A stretch of DNA of 64,000 nucleotides, from positions 24,676 through 88,675 of the IMG/VR virus record IMGVR_UViG_3300040809_000464, one strand, 5' to 3'. The notes under the pieces were generated by a model. It worked only from the letters and a program-made list of their open reading frames with translations. It was not told where the DNA came from and searched no databases. The stretch is from a virus. Of this stretch, positions 17,709 to 26,717 are shown piece after piece; the stretch's first letter is position 1, and every line of letters begins with the position of its first letter. The position numbers and the translations under genes were made by a program.

Positions 17709-18170
17709 ATGGCACAACTATTAGATGTAATTAATCCTTCAACGGATATAGTAAACATCTCTGGTCACGAAGTAACAGGTTTCGCTGATGACTCTATGTT
17801 AACTATTTCTCGTGATGAAGATGTAATGCTTAAGACTGTTGGTGTACAAGGTGATATGACTTTGTATCAAAACCAAAACAGAACAGGTACTCTAACTATC
17901 AGATTGCAAGAGACTTCACCTACGAATGATTTCTTCTCTGGTATCTTAGCAGGTATGAGAACTGGGACTATCAAAGGTGTAGTACCTTTCACTGTTATCC
18001 GTAATGGTTCTTACTCAAGTATCTCTGGTGGTCAGTGTTGGATTCAAGGTCAACCAGATCGTACATACGGTAAAGAGGGTGAAGTATATGAATGGACCTT
18101 CGGAGTGTTCGACTCTGAAGTGGGTATTTTAGGTGCAATAGAACAAGCTCAGGATATTGCTGGTCTATAA
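17709..18170 (+). CDS. Tail tube protein (DUF3277-like)
   Basis: 153 residues with the family's GFADDSMLTISRDEDV segment, the GDMTLYQNQNRTGTLTIRL beta hairpin and a C-terminal EWTFGVFDSEVGILG. It polymerises inside the sheath as the DNA conduit. Follows the sheath by 17 bases. Confidence 0.8.
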   Translation: MAQLLDVINPSTDIVNISGHEVTGFADDSMLTISRDEDVMLKTVGVQGDMTLYQNQNRTGTLTIRLQETSPTNDFFSGILAGMRTGTIKGVVPFTVIRNGSYSSISGGQCWIQGQPDRTYGKEGEVYEWTFGVFDSEVGILGAIEQAQDIAGL

Positions 18171-18214
18171 TGTACTTATATTTCACACTATATAATTTTT
18201 AGGATTTTCGATTG

Positions 18215-18248
18215 TCGTGTGGTCATGGAAGACCTTTTTCTTACACGA
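18215..18248 (+). promoter_or_regulatory. Hairpin between tube and chaperone genes
   Basis: TCGTGT pairs with ACACGA, and GGTC pairs with GACC around ATGGAA; GACC is followed by TTTTTCTT. This is a GC stem plus T-tract, so it probably acts as a partial terminator that lowers chaperone and tape-measure expression relative to sheath and tube. Confidence 0.5.
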
Positions 18249-18273
18249 CTTTCATTTTAAGGATTAACACGAC

Positions 18274-18705
18274 ATGACAATTCAAAACAATCAATCTCAC
18301 ATCAAAACCTCAAACAATACTTATCTCGCACATAGCTGGAACATGATTACACGCTTCCAGAGAATCCCCTACTTCGGTAAAATCTTAGGTATCCCATTCG
18401 CTCAGTTAGCCTCTGCTAAAGAGGAAGCAGACTTTGGAGAAGCCTTAGCAGACTCACTCTTCTTACTCTTCACTACTTTAGACGAAGTTGGTACAGTAGA
18501 CCTTATCAATAAACTACTAGATGGAGTACACTCTGTCAAAACTAATCAGCAAGTGGATATTGAAGCAGACTTCGATGGTGATATGTCTGAAGTAGTAGAG
18601 TTATGTGTAGCAGCCTTTAAGTTCCAATACGGGAGTTTGCTCAAGGGAAAGTCTTTGACAGGTCTAATCGAAGTGGGGAGCGGAATAAGCGCCTTAAAGG
18701 GTTAG
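18274..18705 (+). CDS. Tail assembly chaperone, short (gpG-like) form
   Basis: 143 residues, mostly helical, between the tube and tape-measure genes. This is the lambda gpG position. It probably coats the tape measure and recruits tube subunits during assembly, and is absent from virions. The reading frame carries the slippery heptamer GGGAAAG at 18645 near its end, the same heptamer used by lambda G/GT. This is the product made when ribosomes do not slip. Confidence 0.75.
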   Translation: MTIQNNQSHIKTSNNTYLAHSWNMITRFQRIPYFGKILGIPFAQLASAKEEADFGEALADSLFLLFTTLDEVGTVDLINKLLDGVHSVKTNQQVDIEADFDGDMSEVVELCVAAFKFQYGSLLKGKSLTGLIEVGSGISALKG

Positions 18706-18932
18706 ACGAATACATTGAACATAACACAACTGTTCCTTGGTATATGGCTAGAGTGCATAACCTTTTAAGAAGTTCTCAGAATAAGAATGGACAGCTTACA
18801 TATGACACTGTTATGTATAAGATGAGCCTAGAAGAGTTTATCCAAGCAGAGGAGCAGTTTGATATATTTCAGATGTATGAAGATGAGCTTGAGAAGATTG
18901 CTGAAGCGGAAGCTAAGACTAAAAATAATTAA
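18274..18932 (+). CDS. Tail assembly chaperone, long (gpGT-like) -1 frameshift fusion
   Basis: After codon 126 (AAG at 18649) a -1 slip on G-GGA-AAG enters a frame open from 18621 to the stop at 18932. This adds 93 residues that begin VFDRSNRSGERN and contain WYMARVHNLL, for 219 residues in total. The downstream frame has no start with a good ribosome site, and the first ATG (18744) would cut off a conserved-looking helical part. The size, position and heptamer are those of the lambda G-GT system. Confidence 0.75.
18645..18651 (+). other. Programmed -1 frameshift site GGGAAAG
   Basis: In frame as xxG GGA AAG, so both tRNAs can re-pair after slipping back one base. It lies 55 bases before the 0-frame stop, within the overlap of the two frames. 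Confidence 0.75.
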
Positions 18933-18948
18933 GGTAAGGTACTAGATC

Positions 18949-20994
18949 ATGGCAACAACTACAGTTAATGTTTCTGAAATTAAAAATATAGCCACGGTTG
19001 ATACTAGGTCTGCCTTAAGAAAGCTTAAAGAATATAAGAAAGAGCTAGAATCTTTCAAGAACATACAAATACCTAAGATTGGTCTTCAACGTTCTCAAGC
19101 TGTTACTAAGATGGGCTTAAAGGCTCAGAAGCAAGTCAATGAAGAGTTACGTAAGCAGAAAGAACATAGGAAGATGCTTGCTAATGCGGAGAGGGAAGCT
19201 CACAGAGAGAACTCTCAACGTATTAAGGAAGCTATAAGGCTCAGGCAACAACAATCTAAAGCTGAACAGAAAGCCTTAAACGATGCTCAACGTCAAGAAG
19301 CGAAACGTAGACGTGAACACGCTATCAAGGAAGAGAACATAGACTTCACTCGTGATAAGCTCAAGACTATGGGGGTCAGACCTGATAGTAAGCTTGCTAA
19401 GAGTGTGGAAGAATCTTCTAAGAGGTTACGTAGTGGTACTATCTCATTAAAGCGGTACAGACATGAAGTACGTATGGCTGAGATGGAGAACCGTAGATTA
19501 GCCCGTTCCACTAAAACTGTTGGTGAATCATTTAGAAGTCTTCGTTCAATGATTGTAGCTGCTACAGCCTCTATGACGTTGTTTGCAGAAGGTAGAGAGA
19601 TAGTTAGTACAGGTCTTGAGATTGAAGGTCTCCACTTAGCGTTGAAAGCTATTACGAAGGATACTGGTGCTGCCACTAAAGAGTATGAGTTCTTTAGGGG
19701 TGTAGTACATCAAACAGGTCTTGACTTACTTTCTAGTGCTAAATCATTTAAGATATTCACAGCAGCAGCATCTACTACAACATTGAAAGGTGAGAAGGCT
19801 AGAGCGCTCTTTGAAGAAACTTCTAAACAGATAGCTACATTAGGTTTGAGTGCTGATGAAGCATTCGGTATCTTCAAAGCTATGGGTCAGATAATGTCAA
19901 AGAACCGTGTTAGTGCGGAAGAATTATCTAACCAGTTGGGTGATAGGATGCCCGGTGCTGTAGGTTTGGCAGCTAAAGCGATGAACATGACAACCAAAGA
20001 GTTGTTAGCCTTAGTAGCTACAGGTAAGCTTACTGCTGAAGAGTTTTTACCTAAGTTAACCAAAGCCCTAAAGGATTCTAATAGTGGTTTCGCTGCTATG
20101 GCTGAAGAGAGTAAACGTATTGCTTTCGGTAGGTTCAAAACAGCTATCACAGATCTTCGTAATACAATCTTCCAAGGTGGTTTCGGGCAAGGGTTGGCTG
20201 ATTTAGCTAATACCATGTCAGAGATACTTATGAAGGCTAAACCGTTAGGTGCTTTCTTAGGTGGTACATTTAGAGGTATCCTTCTTGGTCTAGCTACTCC
20301 TGTTATGATACTAGTTGCTGCTTTAGTAGACCTAGTAAATATCCTTTCTGAAATATTCTTCGACAAAGCCTTTATAGATTTAGATAAGACAGACTTAGAC
20401 CTTATAGCATTGACAGGTACTATAGGTGGACTGGCTATTGGCTTAGGTGCTTTATCTGTAGTCTTAGTTAAGATAGTTGGTATCTTCAAATCACTACGTA
20501 AAGTGGCTCTAGGCGCTAGTTTAGCTATGTGGTTAAACCCTTTAGGTATTGCAGTAGCACTGTTCATAGGTTTGGCAGCAGGTGCAGTAGTCTTTAGAGA
20601 TGAGCTTAAGGGTGTTATCGAGGTAATGGATAAACTATTTGATAAGATGGAATCACTTTCAGAGTTTGCTGACAAGTTCCAACTAGGAGAGTGGTTTAAA
20701 GGTTTGCAAAGATTCAGTGAGTTTGTATCCCCGTGGACATCTGCACAAGGTAGACTTGATATACTAAGAGATAGATGGAATGAGAGTATCAATCCTCAAG
20801 CTTCTGTGCAAGGTAATACTACATCGGTCTCATCTAGTAACACTATTCAGAATGGTACAAGTGCGGCTCCTAAGACTGATGTGACTATCACATTACAGGG
20901 TGAACAATCTTGGCTTAGTGACTTTATCAACATCATTGTAGATGATAAAAGAGCGGATAGTGTACTTAAGATAATGAATGCAACATCTAAATAG
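18949..20994 (+). CDS. Tape measure protein
   Basis: 681 residues. N-terminal ~190 residues are a highly charged coiled coil. Residues ~200-410 match the tape-measure N-terminal domain: TGLDLLSSAKSFKIFTAAA, then VSAEELSNQLGDRMPGAVGL, then KLTAEEFLPKL and FGRFKTAITDL. Two hydrophobic stretches follow (about 425-450 and 480-555). The length sets the tail length; the protein is ejected to help form the channel. A size near 680 residues predicts a tail of roughly 100 nm by the usual 1.5 angstrom per residue rule. Confidence 0.88.
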   Translation: MATTTVNVSEIKNIATVDTRSALRKLKEYKKELESFKNIQIPKIGLQRSQAVTKMGLKAQKQVNEELRKQKEHRKMLANAEREAHRENSQRIKEAIRLRQQQSKAEQKALNDAQRQEAKRRREHAIKEENIDFTRDKLKTMGVRPDSKLAKSVEESSKRLRSGTISLKRYRHEVRMAEMENRRLARSTKTVGESFRSLRSMIVAATASMTLFAEGREIVSTGLEIEGLHLALKAITKDTGAATKEYEFFRGVVHQTGLDLLSSAKSFKIFTAAASTTTLKGEKARALFEETSKQIATLGLSADEAFGIFKAMGQIMSKNRVSAEELSNQLGDRMPGAVGLAAKAMNMTTKELLALVATGKLTAEEFLPKLTKALKDSNSGFAAMAEESKRIAFGRFKTAITDLRNTIFQGGFGQGLADLANTMSEILMKAKPLGAFLGGTFRGILLGLATPVMILVAALVDLVNILSEIFFDKAFIDLDKTDLDLIALTGTIGGLAIGLGALSVVLVKIVGIFKSLRKVALGASLAMWLNPLGIAVALFIGLAAGAVVFRDELKGVIEVMDKLFDKMESLSEFADKFQLGEWFKGLQRFSEFVSPWTSAQGRLDILRDRWNESINPQASVQGNTTSVSSSNTIQNGTSAAPKTDVTITLQGEQSWLSDFINIIVDDKRADSVLKIMNATSK

Positions 20995-21002
20995 GATAAC
21001 TT

Positions 21003-21659
21003 ATGGCAGACAACCTTGTAATATTAGCTGGAGGAGGTAGGAACTTAAATGAATCTGCCTTAATACCTTCAGTAGCAATAACAGTAGAACATAGTATGTC
21101 TAATGAGATCAGTAGTTATCCTATTGAGAAGATGGCTGATGCACTACTCAACTCTAAGAAGAATAACAACATCATTACGATGTCAGGTATGTTCTCCGAG
21201 ATACATTTACCTGCTGTCCTTGGTGGTGTTACTACTCCAGATGTTCTGAAAAGCACTATAGACTCTGGAGGTAACAGACCTCAAGCAGCTTTCGATTTGA
21301 TTGAAAGAGTAAGGAATGACAGCTCTTATGTAGATTTAGTCACCAAATATAAGACCTATAAAGATTGTCTCATCAAGACTTTCTTAGTGAATGAGGACAG
21401 TACAACTGATAAGGTTATGAGCTTTCAGATTACCTTTGAACAACCTCGCTTCATAGTTACTACTCAACAGGTAACAGCTAATATAGTTGAATCTAAACAG
21501 GATAGTGCTAGTGATAATATCTCTGGTAATCCTGCTACGAAGAAAGAAGAAGATGAGAAAACTTTAAGGGCGTTAGGTGATGTAGGAGATCTTATAGAGG
21601 ATATAGCTTCTGGGATCTTAGATACACTTAACCCTACAGAGGAGACACCAACACCATGA
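21003..21659 (+). CDS. Dit-like/distal tail baseplate protein (218 aa)
   Basis: The first ~160 residues fit the Dit-like N-terminal domain found after tape measures of small contractile tails (SEIHLPAVLGG, YKTYKDCLIKTF, SFQITFEQPRF). The last ~50 residues are acidic and low-complexity. It probably connects the tube end to the hub. Overlaps the next gene by 4 bases. Confidence 0.6.
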   Translation: MADNLVILAGGGRNLNESALIPSVAITVEHSMSNEISSYPIEKMADALLNSKKNNNIITMSGMFSEIHLPAVLGGVTTPDVLKSTIDSGGNRPQAAFDLIERVRNDSSYVDLVTKYKTYKDCLIKTFLVNEDSTTDKVMSFQITFEQPRFIVTTQQVTANIVESKQDSASDNISGNPATKKEEDEKTLRALGDVGDLIEDIASGILDTLNPTEETPTP

Positions 21660-22009
21660 CAGTATTTTCATTACCTGTATCAGATTATGCAGACAATACC
21701 CAAACGATTGTTTTGGATGGTGTATCCTACAGTATGAGATTACAGTGGAACACAAGAGATGAGTCTTGGCAGTGTTTCTTAGGTGCTACTGGAAGGGAGT
21801 TTAAGTGTAAGTTTAAAGTGGTTGTTGGTTTTGATTTACTAAAACCTTTTAAAGCTTATGACGAGACACCAAACGGTAAGCTTTTCGTGTGGGACAATGA
21901 GCGGTATTTTGGTAGAGTTGGGAGAGATAACTTCGGTATTGATAAGCGCTTTGAGTTCTTTTACGAAACAGAAGATGGTACAGTAGCAGACCAACTCTTA
22001 GGAGAGTAA
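21656..22009 (+). CDS. Baseplate plug protein (DUF6983/Pam3 gp18-like)
   Basis: 117 residues with LDGVSYSMRLQWNTRDESW, the characteristic segment of the small baseplate plug family seen in simple contractile phages such as cyanophage Pam3. It likely closes the tube end at the hub until contraction. Confidence 0.65.
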   Translation: MTVFSLPVSDYADNTQTIVLDGVSYSMRLQWNTRDESWQCFLGATGREFKCKFKVVVGFDLLKPFKAYDETPNGKLFVWDNERYFGRVGRDNFGIDKRFEFFYETEDGTVADQLLGE

Positions 22010-22010
22010 T

Positions 22011-22937
22011 ATGTACAAGTATGAACTTATTATAGGTGTTCCTTTAGAGATTGATAATCAGAATATAGATCAGCTAGCTACAGTTACTAATGAGTTCACT
22101 CTTACAAATAACCAGATAACGTTTGACATCAAGAAGAACAATGCAGCAGCTAGCAACTCTGGAAGTATAATAATAGTTAATGCTCCTCGTGAACTAGCTA
22201 ACTTACTTACTGAACAACAAGGTCAACGTTCTATTATAGAATTCAAAGCTGGCTTCACAACAGATCCAGAGCTACCTGAGATATTCAGAGGAGTGGTTGA
22301 GAACGCTACAGAAGACAAGCAAGGTGTGGATTATCGTCTGACCTTAAAGTTATCTGATGGCGGTTCAAACAAGAGAGAGTTTGTATCTAAAAGAGCATAC
22401 CCTACAGGTACTTCTATAGATGTCGTCTTAAGAGATTTAATAGGTGATGCTGGTTTGGCTAGGGGACCTATATATGAGATACGTGAAGAGTTGAAAGCAC
22501 CCTTATCTGTCTCTGGGAATACATACACGAACATAGTTAAGATAGCTGAGAAGTATGGTATGAACTTTTCTACTCAGAGTGGTACAGCTTATTTGATACC
22601 CGGTAATGCAGCTACGGAAGCACAAGTAGTTAGAATCAATGCAGATACAGGTATGGTTGGGAGTCCCTCTTTAGGAAGTAACCCAGCTAATCTATCTGGT
22701 GATGGTACGACACCAAAGCAAGGCATAGTTGTAACGAGTATCTTAAATGGTAATATCATCCCAGAGAACTTTGTAGAAGTAGCTTCTGAGAATGTGAACG
22801 GTTTATATAAAGTAGAAGAAGTACATCACAGCGGTAACTATGAAGGTTCTGTATGGTTTAGTAAGGTGACATGTAAACCTACTGATTACACTATTCAGAA
22901 TTATGTAGTAGAAGTGCCTTATAGAGTTGGAGGTTAA
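22011..22937 (+). CDS. Baseplate hub protein
   Basis: 308 residues, mixed beta, located between the plug and the spike. N-terminal half has paired beta barrels (EFTLTNNQITFDIKKNN, EIFRGVVENATED) as in gp27/gpD-type hubs; the middle domain (IVKIAEKYGMNF) is the usual alpha/beta insertion. It forms the trimeric hub carrying the spike. Confidence 0.7.
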   Translation: MYKYELIIGVPLEIDNQNIDQLATVTNEFTLTNNQITFDIKKNNAAASNSGSIIIVNAPRELANLLTEQQGQRSIIEFKAGFTTDPELPEIFRGVVENATEDKQGVDYRLTLKLSDGGSNKREFVSKRAYPTGTSIDVVLRDLIGDAGLARGPIYEIREELKAPLSVSGNTYTNIVKIAEKYGMNFSTQSGTAYLIPGNAATEAQVVRINADTGMVGSPSLGSNPANLSGDGTTPKQGIVVTSILNGNIIPENFVEVASENVNGLYKVEEVHHSGNYEGSVWFSKVTCKPTDYTIQNYVVEVPYRVGG

Positions 22938-22938
22938 T

Positions 22939-23847
22939 ATGAGTAATGTGAATGATGAGGTTCAAGCTCTTAGTAACTTCATAGACTCAAAGCATAATGA
23001 TCTATTTACACAGATACCAGCTAAAGTAACTGATGTAAGTATGGTAACAGAAGGTAAGCCTTTTATTAATGCTGAACCTCTTATCAATACTAAGCGTTCT
23101 GATGGTACATATTATGAATTAGCAGAGGTATTGGAAGTCCCTTTGATGGTATACTCTGCTAACAACGGTAAAGCTAAGTTCACTCTCCCTATTAAGGTTG
23201 GTGATAATGTATTACTAATCTATTCTATGAGGGATACAGAAGATTATCTAACCAAGGATAGAACTGCCGTAGCTAATGCTGAATATCTACAAGTCTTAGG
23301 TGAGTACCCTATCATGGCTATCCCAGCAGGGTACACTCAAAGTAATTATGTAGAGGTAGATCCTGATAATATTCTCATTGAGAATGATATTCTTAAAGTG
23401 GTTATGAAACCTGATGGGGAAATGACTACAGATAATGATGTTACAAATATTACACATCAAGCAGATGGTACTTCAACGTATTCAAATGATAAGGTCAACG
23501 TAGAGTATAACAATGATGGTACAGTAACTATTACGAATGGTACTGCTACAGTAACTCTTGAATCGGGTGGTAATATAGTAGCTAACACTTCTGGTAATAT
23601 TACAGCTACAGCAGGTGGTAATGCAGATGTAACAGCTTCAGCAATCACTCTTAACGGTCCAGTAACTATCAATGGTACACTCAATGTAACAGGTGCTACA
23701 ACAGCGGCAGCTATTACAGGGGCAGCTATATTAGGTACAAGTGTTGCTACTACTGGTGGTGTTAACTTGGATAGCTTCAAGTCTGATTACGATACGCATA
23801 CACATATTTCTAATGGTTCTGGTAATGAAACTGACCCTCCTTCTTAA
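22939..23847 (+). CDS. Central spike protein (Gp138-like N-terminal domain)
   Basis: 302 residues from the ATG at 22939 (GGAGG 5 bases upstream); a TTG 12 bases earlier is less likely because it would precede that site. Residues ~5-115 form an OB-fold with VGDNVLLIYS, as in Gp138/gpV-like spikes. A repetitive Thr/Asn/Gly-rich beta-helix needle (about 150-270) follows. The C-terminal THTH motif in DTHTHIS is the iron-binding HxH typical of spike tips. It punctures the outer membrane. Confidence 0.82.
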   Translation: MSNVNDEVQALSNFIDSKHNDLFTQIPAKVTDVSMVTEGKPFINAEPLINTKRSDGTYYELAEVLEVPLMVYSANNGKAKFTLPIKVGDNVLLIYSMRDTEDYLTKDRTAVANAEYLQVLGEYPIMAIPAGYTQSNYVEVDPDNILIENDILKVVMKPDGEMTTDNDVTNITHQADGTSTYSNDKVNVEYNNDGTVTITNGTATVTLESGGNIVANTSGNITATAGGNADVTASAITLNGPVTINGTLNVTGATTAAAITGAAILGTSVATTGGVNLDSFKSDYDTHTHISNGSGNETDPPS

Positions 23848-23868
23848 TATGGTCCTAGGATACTCCTT

Positions 23869-24507
23869 ATGTTCGATTTATATTTAGATCCCTACACTAA
23901 TGATCTTGTGATAGAGAATGATGATTTCAAGACAACCACCACGTTAGCCGAATCACTTAGACAGAGGTTATCTATCACGTTAAAGACTTGGCAAGGTGAA
24001 TGGTTTCAGGATACCACTTACGGTACTCCATATATACAGTCTATATTAGGTAAGCCAAGAACGCAAGAAGAAGTAGATGCTATCTTCTTATCTATCATAG
24101 GAGAGTATAACGCTGAGATACTTTCTGTAAACTCCTTCAATTCCAACTTCGATAGACGTACTAGAAACTTTGATTTAGATTTTGATGTAACAGCATTAGA
24201 TGGAAGTACCCTATCGTTTGGTACACCTTTACCTAGGGATGAAGAGATTTACCCTGACCCTGTAGACACAACTATCACACCAGTATGCCCTGTGAATATC
24301 CCTTTCGTAGTAGAGTGTGGTAACTGGTTAGCTCATGCAGCTATGGATGATTTTAGAGTCCAATCAGGTAACTATTTCACTAGTGATAGTGGTGAGATCC
24401 CTAATATACCTTATGGTTATGCTACGGAATCTGGAGAACCTTTCACTGAGTCAGGCGAAACTATTATGGAGTCAGGAACGTTTAATGATGTTACACCTGA
24501 CAGCTAA
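23869..24507 (+). CDS. Baseplate wedge protein, gp25-like (212 aa)
   Basis: Residues ~1-120 show the gp25/DUF2634 pattern: L-x-L-D...ESLRQRLSITLKTWQGEWFQD...G.PYIQSILG, then EILSVNSF. It joins hub and sheath in the baseplate. The remaining ~90 residues are an unusual acidic extension with repeated ESGE/TSDSGE elements not normal for gp25 proteins. Confidence 0.75.
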   Translation: MFDLYLDPYTNDLVIENDDFKTTTTLAESLRQRLSITLKTWQGEWFQDTTYGTPYIQSILGKPRTQEEVDAIFLSIIGEYNAEILSVNSFNSNFDRRTRNFDLDFDVTALDGSTLSFGTPLPRDEEIYPDPVDTTITPVCPVNIPFVVECGNWLAHAAMDDFRVQSGNYFTSDSGEIPNIPYGYATESGEPFTESGETIMESGTFNDVTPDS

Positions 24508-24529
24508 TTAATTTAAAGAGATTTATGAC

Positions 24530-26062
24530 ATGGCAGAATTTGGTGTAACAGGTTTTGGTTTTGTAAAGAAAACCAGAAACGAGATACTAGAAGATTTAAA
24601 AAGTAAAGCTAGAGACGAATATGGTAACTCTATAAATACTGATAATGATTCTCTGGTAGGGCAAACCTTAGCGATCTATACTGACCAGCTTACGGACTTA
24701 TGGGAAGGTTTAGAGGGAGTATATAATGCTCAAACTATTAATGGTGCAGAGGGTATTTACCTAGATGATGTACTATCTTTACAAGGTATTAATCGTAGAG
24801 GCAAGCAGAAAAGTACAGGTCTAGCATATCTAACAACAAATGGCTTTACCCCTAACAATACTGATTTAGATAGTGGTACTACTTTCCTAACTAATACTGG
24901 TGAGAGGTATCTACCCGTGTTAGATATTATAACAATCACCAACAATGTGATTGGTTCTAGGGTACATACAGATGATGTTATACTTAATGAGGTTTATAGT
25001 GTTACGTGTATATCAGAAGTTACAGGTACTACAGAGAGTATATCAGTAACAGCAACAACGGACGAAGAGAAGTATACTTTAGTAGTTCAAGGTATTTATA
25101 ACTTCTTGACGGGATGCCATCCTAGCCTTATCTCTCTTATACAGTTGGAGACGATAGCGGGTAGCCCTACAACGGGTGCTTGTTACCTCGGTTATGATAC
25201 TAATCTAAATCTGCAAGGGTTATCTGTCCCTATCCTCTTTGCTAAGACTCCTCAACTAAATCTTTCAGGTTATGAGTCGCTAGGTACACGTATTACACGT
25301 ATATCTGTAGAAGCAGAGGAAGCGGGTATCCAGAACGTTACAGCAGGGTCTCTTAACCGTATATCACCTGAACCAATAGGTTTTGATTCTGTTACTAATA
25401 TTAACAGTATGTCTGAAGGTGCTGGCGTAGAGACTGATGCAGCATACAGGTTCAGGTATAATCAGATAGTAGATAGTACAAGTGCTGCTACAAGAGATGC
25501 TATAGAGGGTGCATTACTTCAAGTTAACGGTGTAACCAAAGTACGCATTTATGAGAATACTACCCCAGTCGATACCCCTGAAGCGGATTCTTATTCATTC
25601 AATAGTGTTGTCCTTGGCGGTATAGCAGAAGATATCACACAGACTTTATTCGATAAGAAACCTATCAATGTTAAAGCTTCTGGGACTACTTGTGTAACTG
25701 TATTATCTAGTCAAAATGATGCTACAGTAGTGTGTTACAGCCCAGCAACAGAACAAGATTTATCAGTACGTATTACATATACAACTAAAGCTGGTACAGC
25801 CCTAACACAACAAGAGCAACTAGATGTAGCTGAGTCTTTAGAGAACTACTCTGCCAACTTAGATATAGGTGATACAGTCTTTATAGGGCAGCTTCAAAGT
25901 TACATATACAATGTTTTAGGTTTTGATAGGTTGATATTCTTACAAGTAGAACTTAAAGAGGTTAGCCAACCTGATAGCAGTTATGCTAGTAGTGATTACA
26001 CACCTGATTTTGATGAAGTAGTTGCTATCAACAATACCAATATTACATATATAAGGCAGTAA
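24530..26062 (+). CDS. Baseplate J/gp6-like protein
   Basis: 510 residues. Early segment NEILEDLKSKARDEYG, then LDDVLSLQGINR, then VTAGSLNRIS and EGAGVETDAAYRFRYNQ, ALLQVNGVTKVRIYENTT and a C-terminal DIGDTVFIGQLQSYIY; this is the order of landmarks in baseplate J proteins. It forms the wedge ring that triggers sheath contraction. Confidence 0.85.
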   Translation: MAEFGVTGFGFVKKTRNEILEDLKSKARDEYGNSINTDNDSLVGQTLAIYTDQLTDLWEGLEGVYNAQTINGAEGIYLDDVLSLQGINRRGKQKSTGLAYLTTNGFTPNNTDLDSGTTFLTNTGERYLPVLDIITITNNVIGSRVHTDDVILNEVYSVTCISEVTGTTESISVTATTDEEKYTLVVQGIYNFLTGCHPSLISLIQLETIAGSPTTGACYLGYDTNLNLQGLSVPILFAKTPQLNLSGYESLGTRITRISVEAEEAGIQNVTAGSLNRISPEPIGFDSVTNINSMSEGAGVETDAAYRFRYNQIVDSTSAATRDAIEGALLQVNGVTKVRIYENTTPVDTPEADSYSFNSVVLGGIAEDITQTLFDKKPINVKASGTTCVTVLSSQNDATVVCYSPATEQDLSVRITYTTKAGTALTQQEQLDVAESLENYSANLDIGDTVFIGQLQSYIYNVLGFDRLIFLQVELKEVSQPDSSYASSDYTPDFDEVVAINNTNITYIRQ

Positions 26063-26066
26063 GTAG

Positions 26067-26702
26067 ATGACTGAACCAGTTGAGAAGATACAGCTTGTAC
26101 CAAACAGAGAAGAACTTGCTCTAGAACTTTTACCTTCTCAATACCATGGTAAAGTTAATGTAGAGGGTCTTATAAAGATGTTCTCTGATGAGGTGCAACT
26201 TGTAGAGAATACTCTTATAGATTTACTTACTCTGAGAACCCTAAATAAAGCTTCTGGTGAGCAACTAGATGAGATTGGTAGGCGATTGAATCTATCAAGG
26301 ACCAGCCAAAATGATGAAATATTCAGAACTGCGATAAGAGTTAAAGCTCTAAGTAAGCGTAATGAAGGTACTGAAGAAGATGTAGCTAGGTTATTACAAT
26401 TAATCAGTGGCGACCCTAATGTATCACTCTATAAGTTTGAACCTTATGGTGTAACAGCTACGTATAATACAGCTTGTGTTCCCGAGGATAGAATAGAACA
26501 AATATCTGCTATATTCCCTGTAGTGACAGATTTATATTTAGAAGAGTTCATTACAGCAAGAGGTTTCGGTTTTAGTTCTATTACAGATCCAAACCCAGAT
26601 CTTAACACAGTTAATTACGGTCCTTTCAGTTCCATAGGCTCTCAGCCTGACCCCTTAACTCAAGGTACTTTTGTATCATTAGCATACTCTACCACGACAT
26701 AA
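26067..26702 (+). CDS. Baseplate wedge protein I/DUF2612-like (211 aa)
   Basis: Directly follows the J-like gene (4 bases). LLTLRTLNKASGEQLDEIGRRL is the conserved block of DUF2612/tail protein I-like proteins: L-x-x-A-x-G-x-QLD-x-IG. It connects the wedge to tail fibres. Confidence 0.72.
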   Translation: MTEPVEKIQLVPNREELALELLPSQYHGKVNVEGLIKMFSDEVQLVENTLIDLLTLRTLNKASGEQLDEIGRRLNLSRTSQNDEIFRTAIRVKALSKRNEGTEEDVARLLQLISGDPNVSLYKFEPYGVTATYNTACVPEDRIEQISAIFPVVTDLYLEEFITARGFGFSSITDPNPDLNTVNYGPFSSIGSQPDPLTQGTFVSLAYSTTT

Positions 26703-26717
26703 TATTAAGAGAAAACT

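Noticed and set aside
18744-18932. Separate 62-residue gene after the tail chaperone
   Set aside because: No ribosome site, the frame is open well upstream, and a lambda-type slippery heptamer explains it as the frameshift extension.
19887-20792. 301-codon - strand ORF inside the tape measure gene
   Set aside because: Low-complexity Ser/Pro/Lys protein typical of a reversed coding strand; no start signal, and it would fully overlap a convincing gene.
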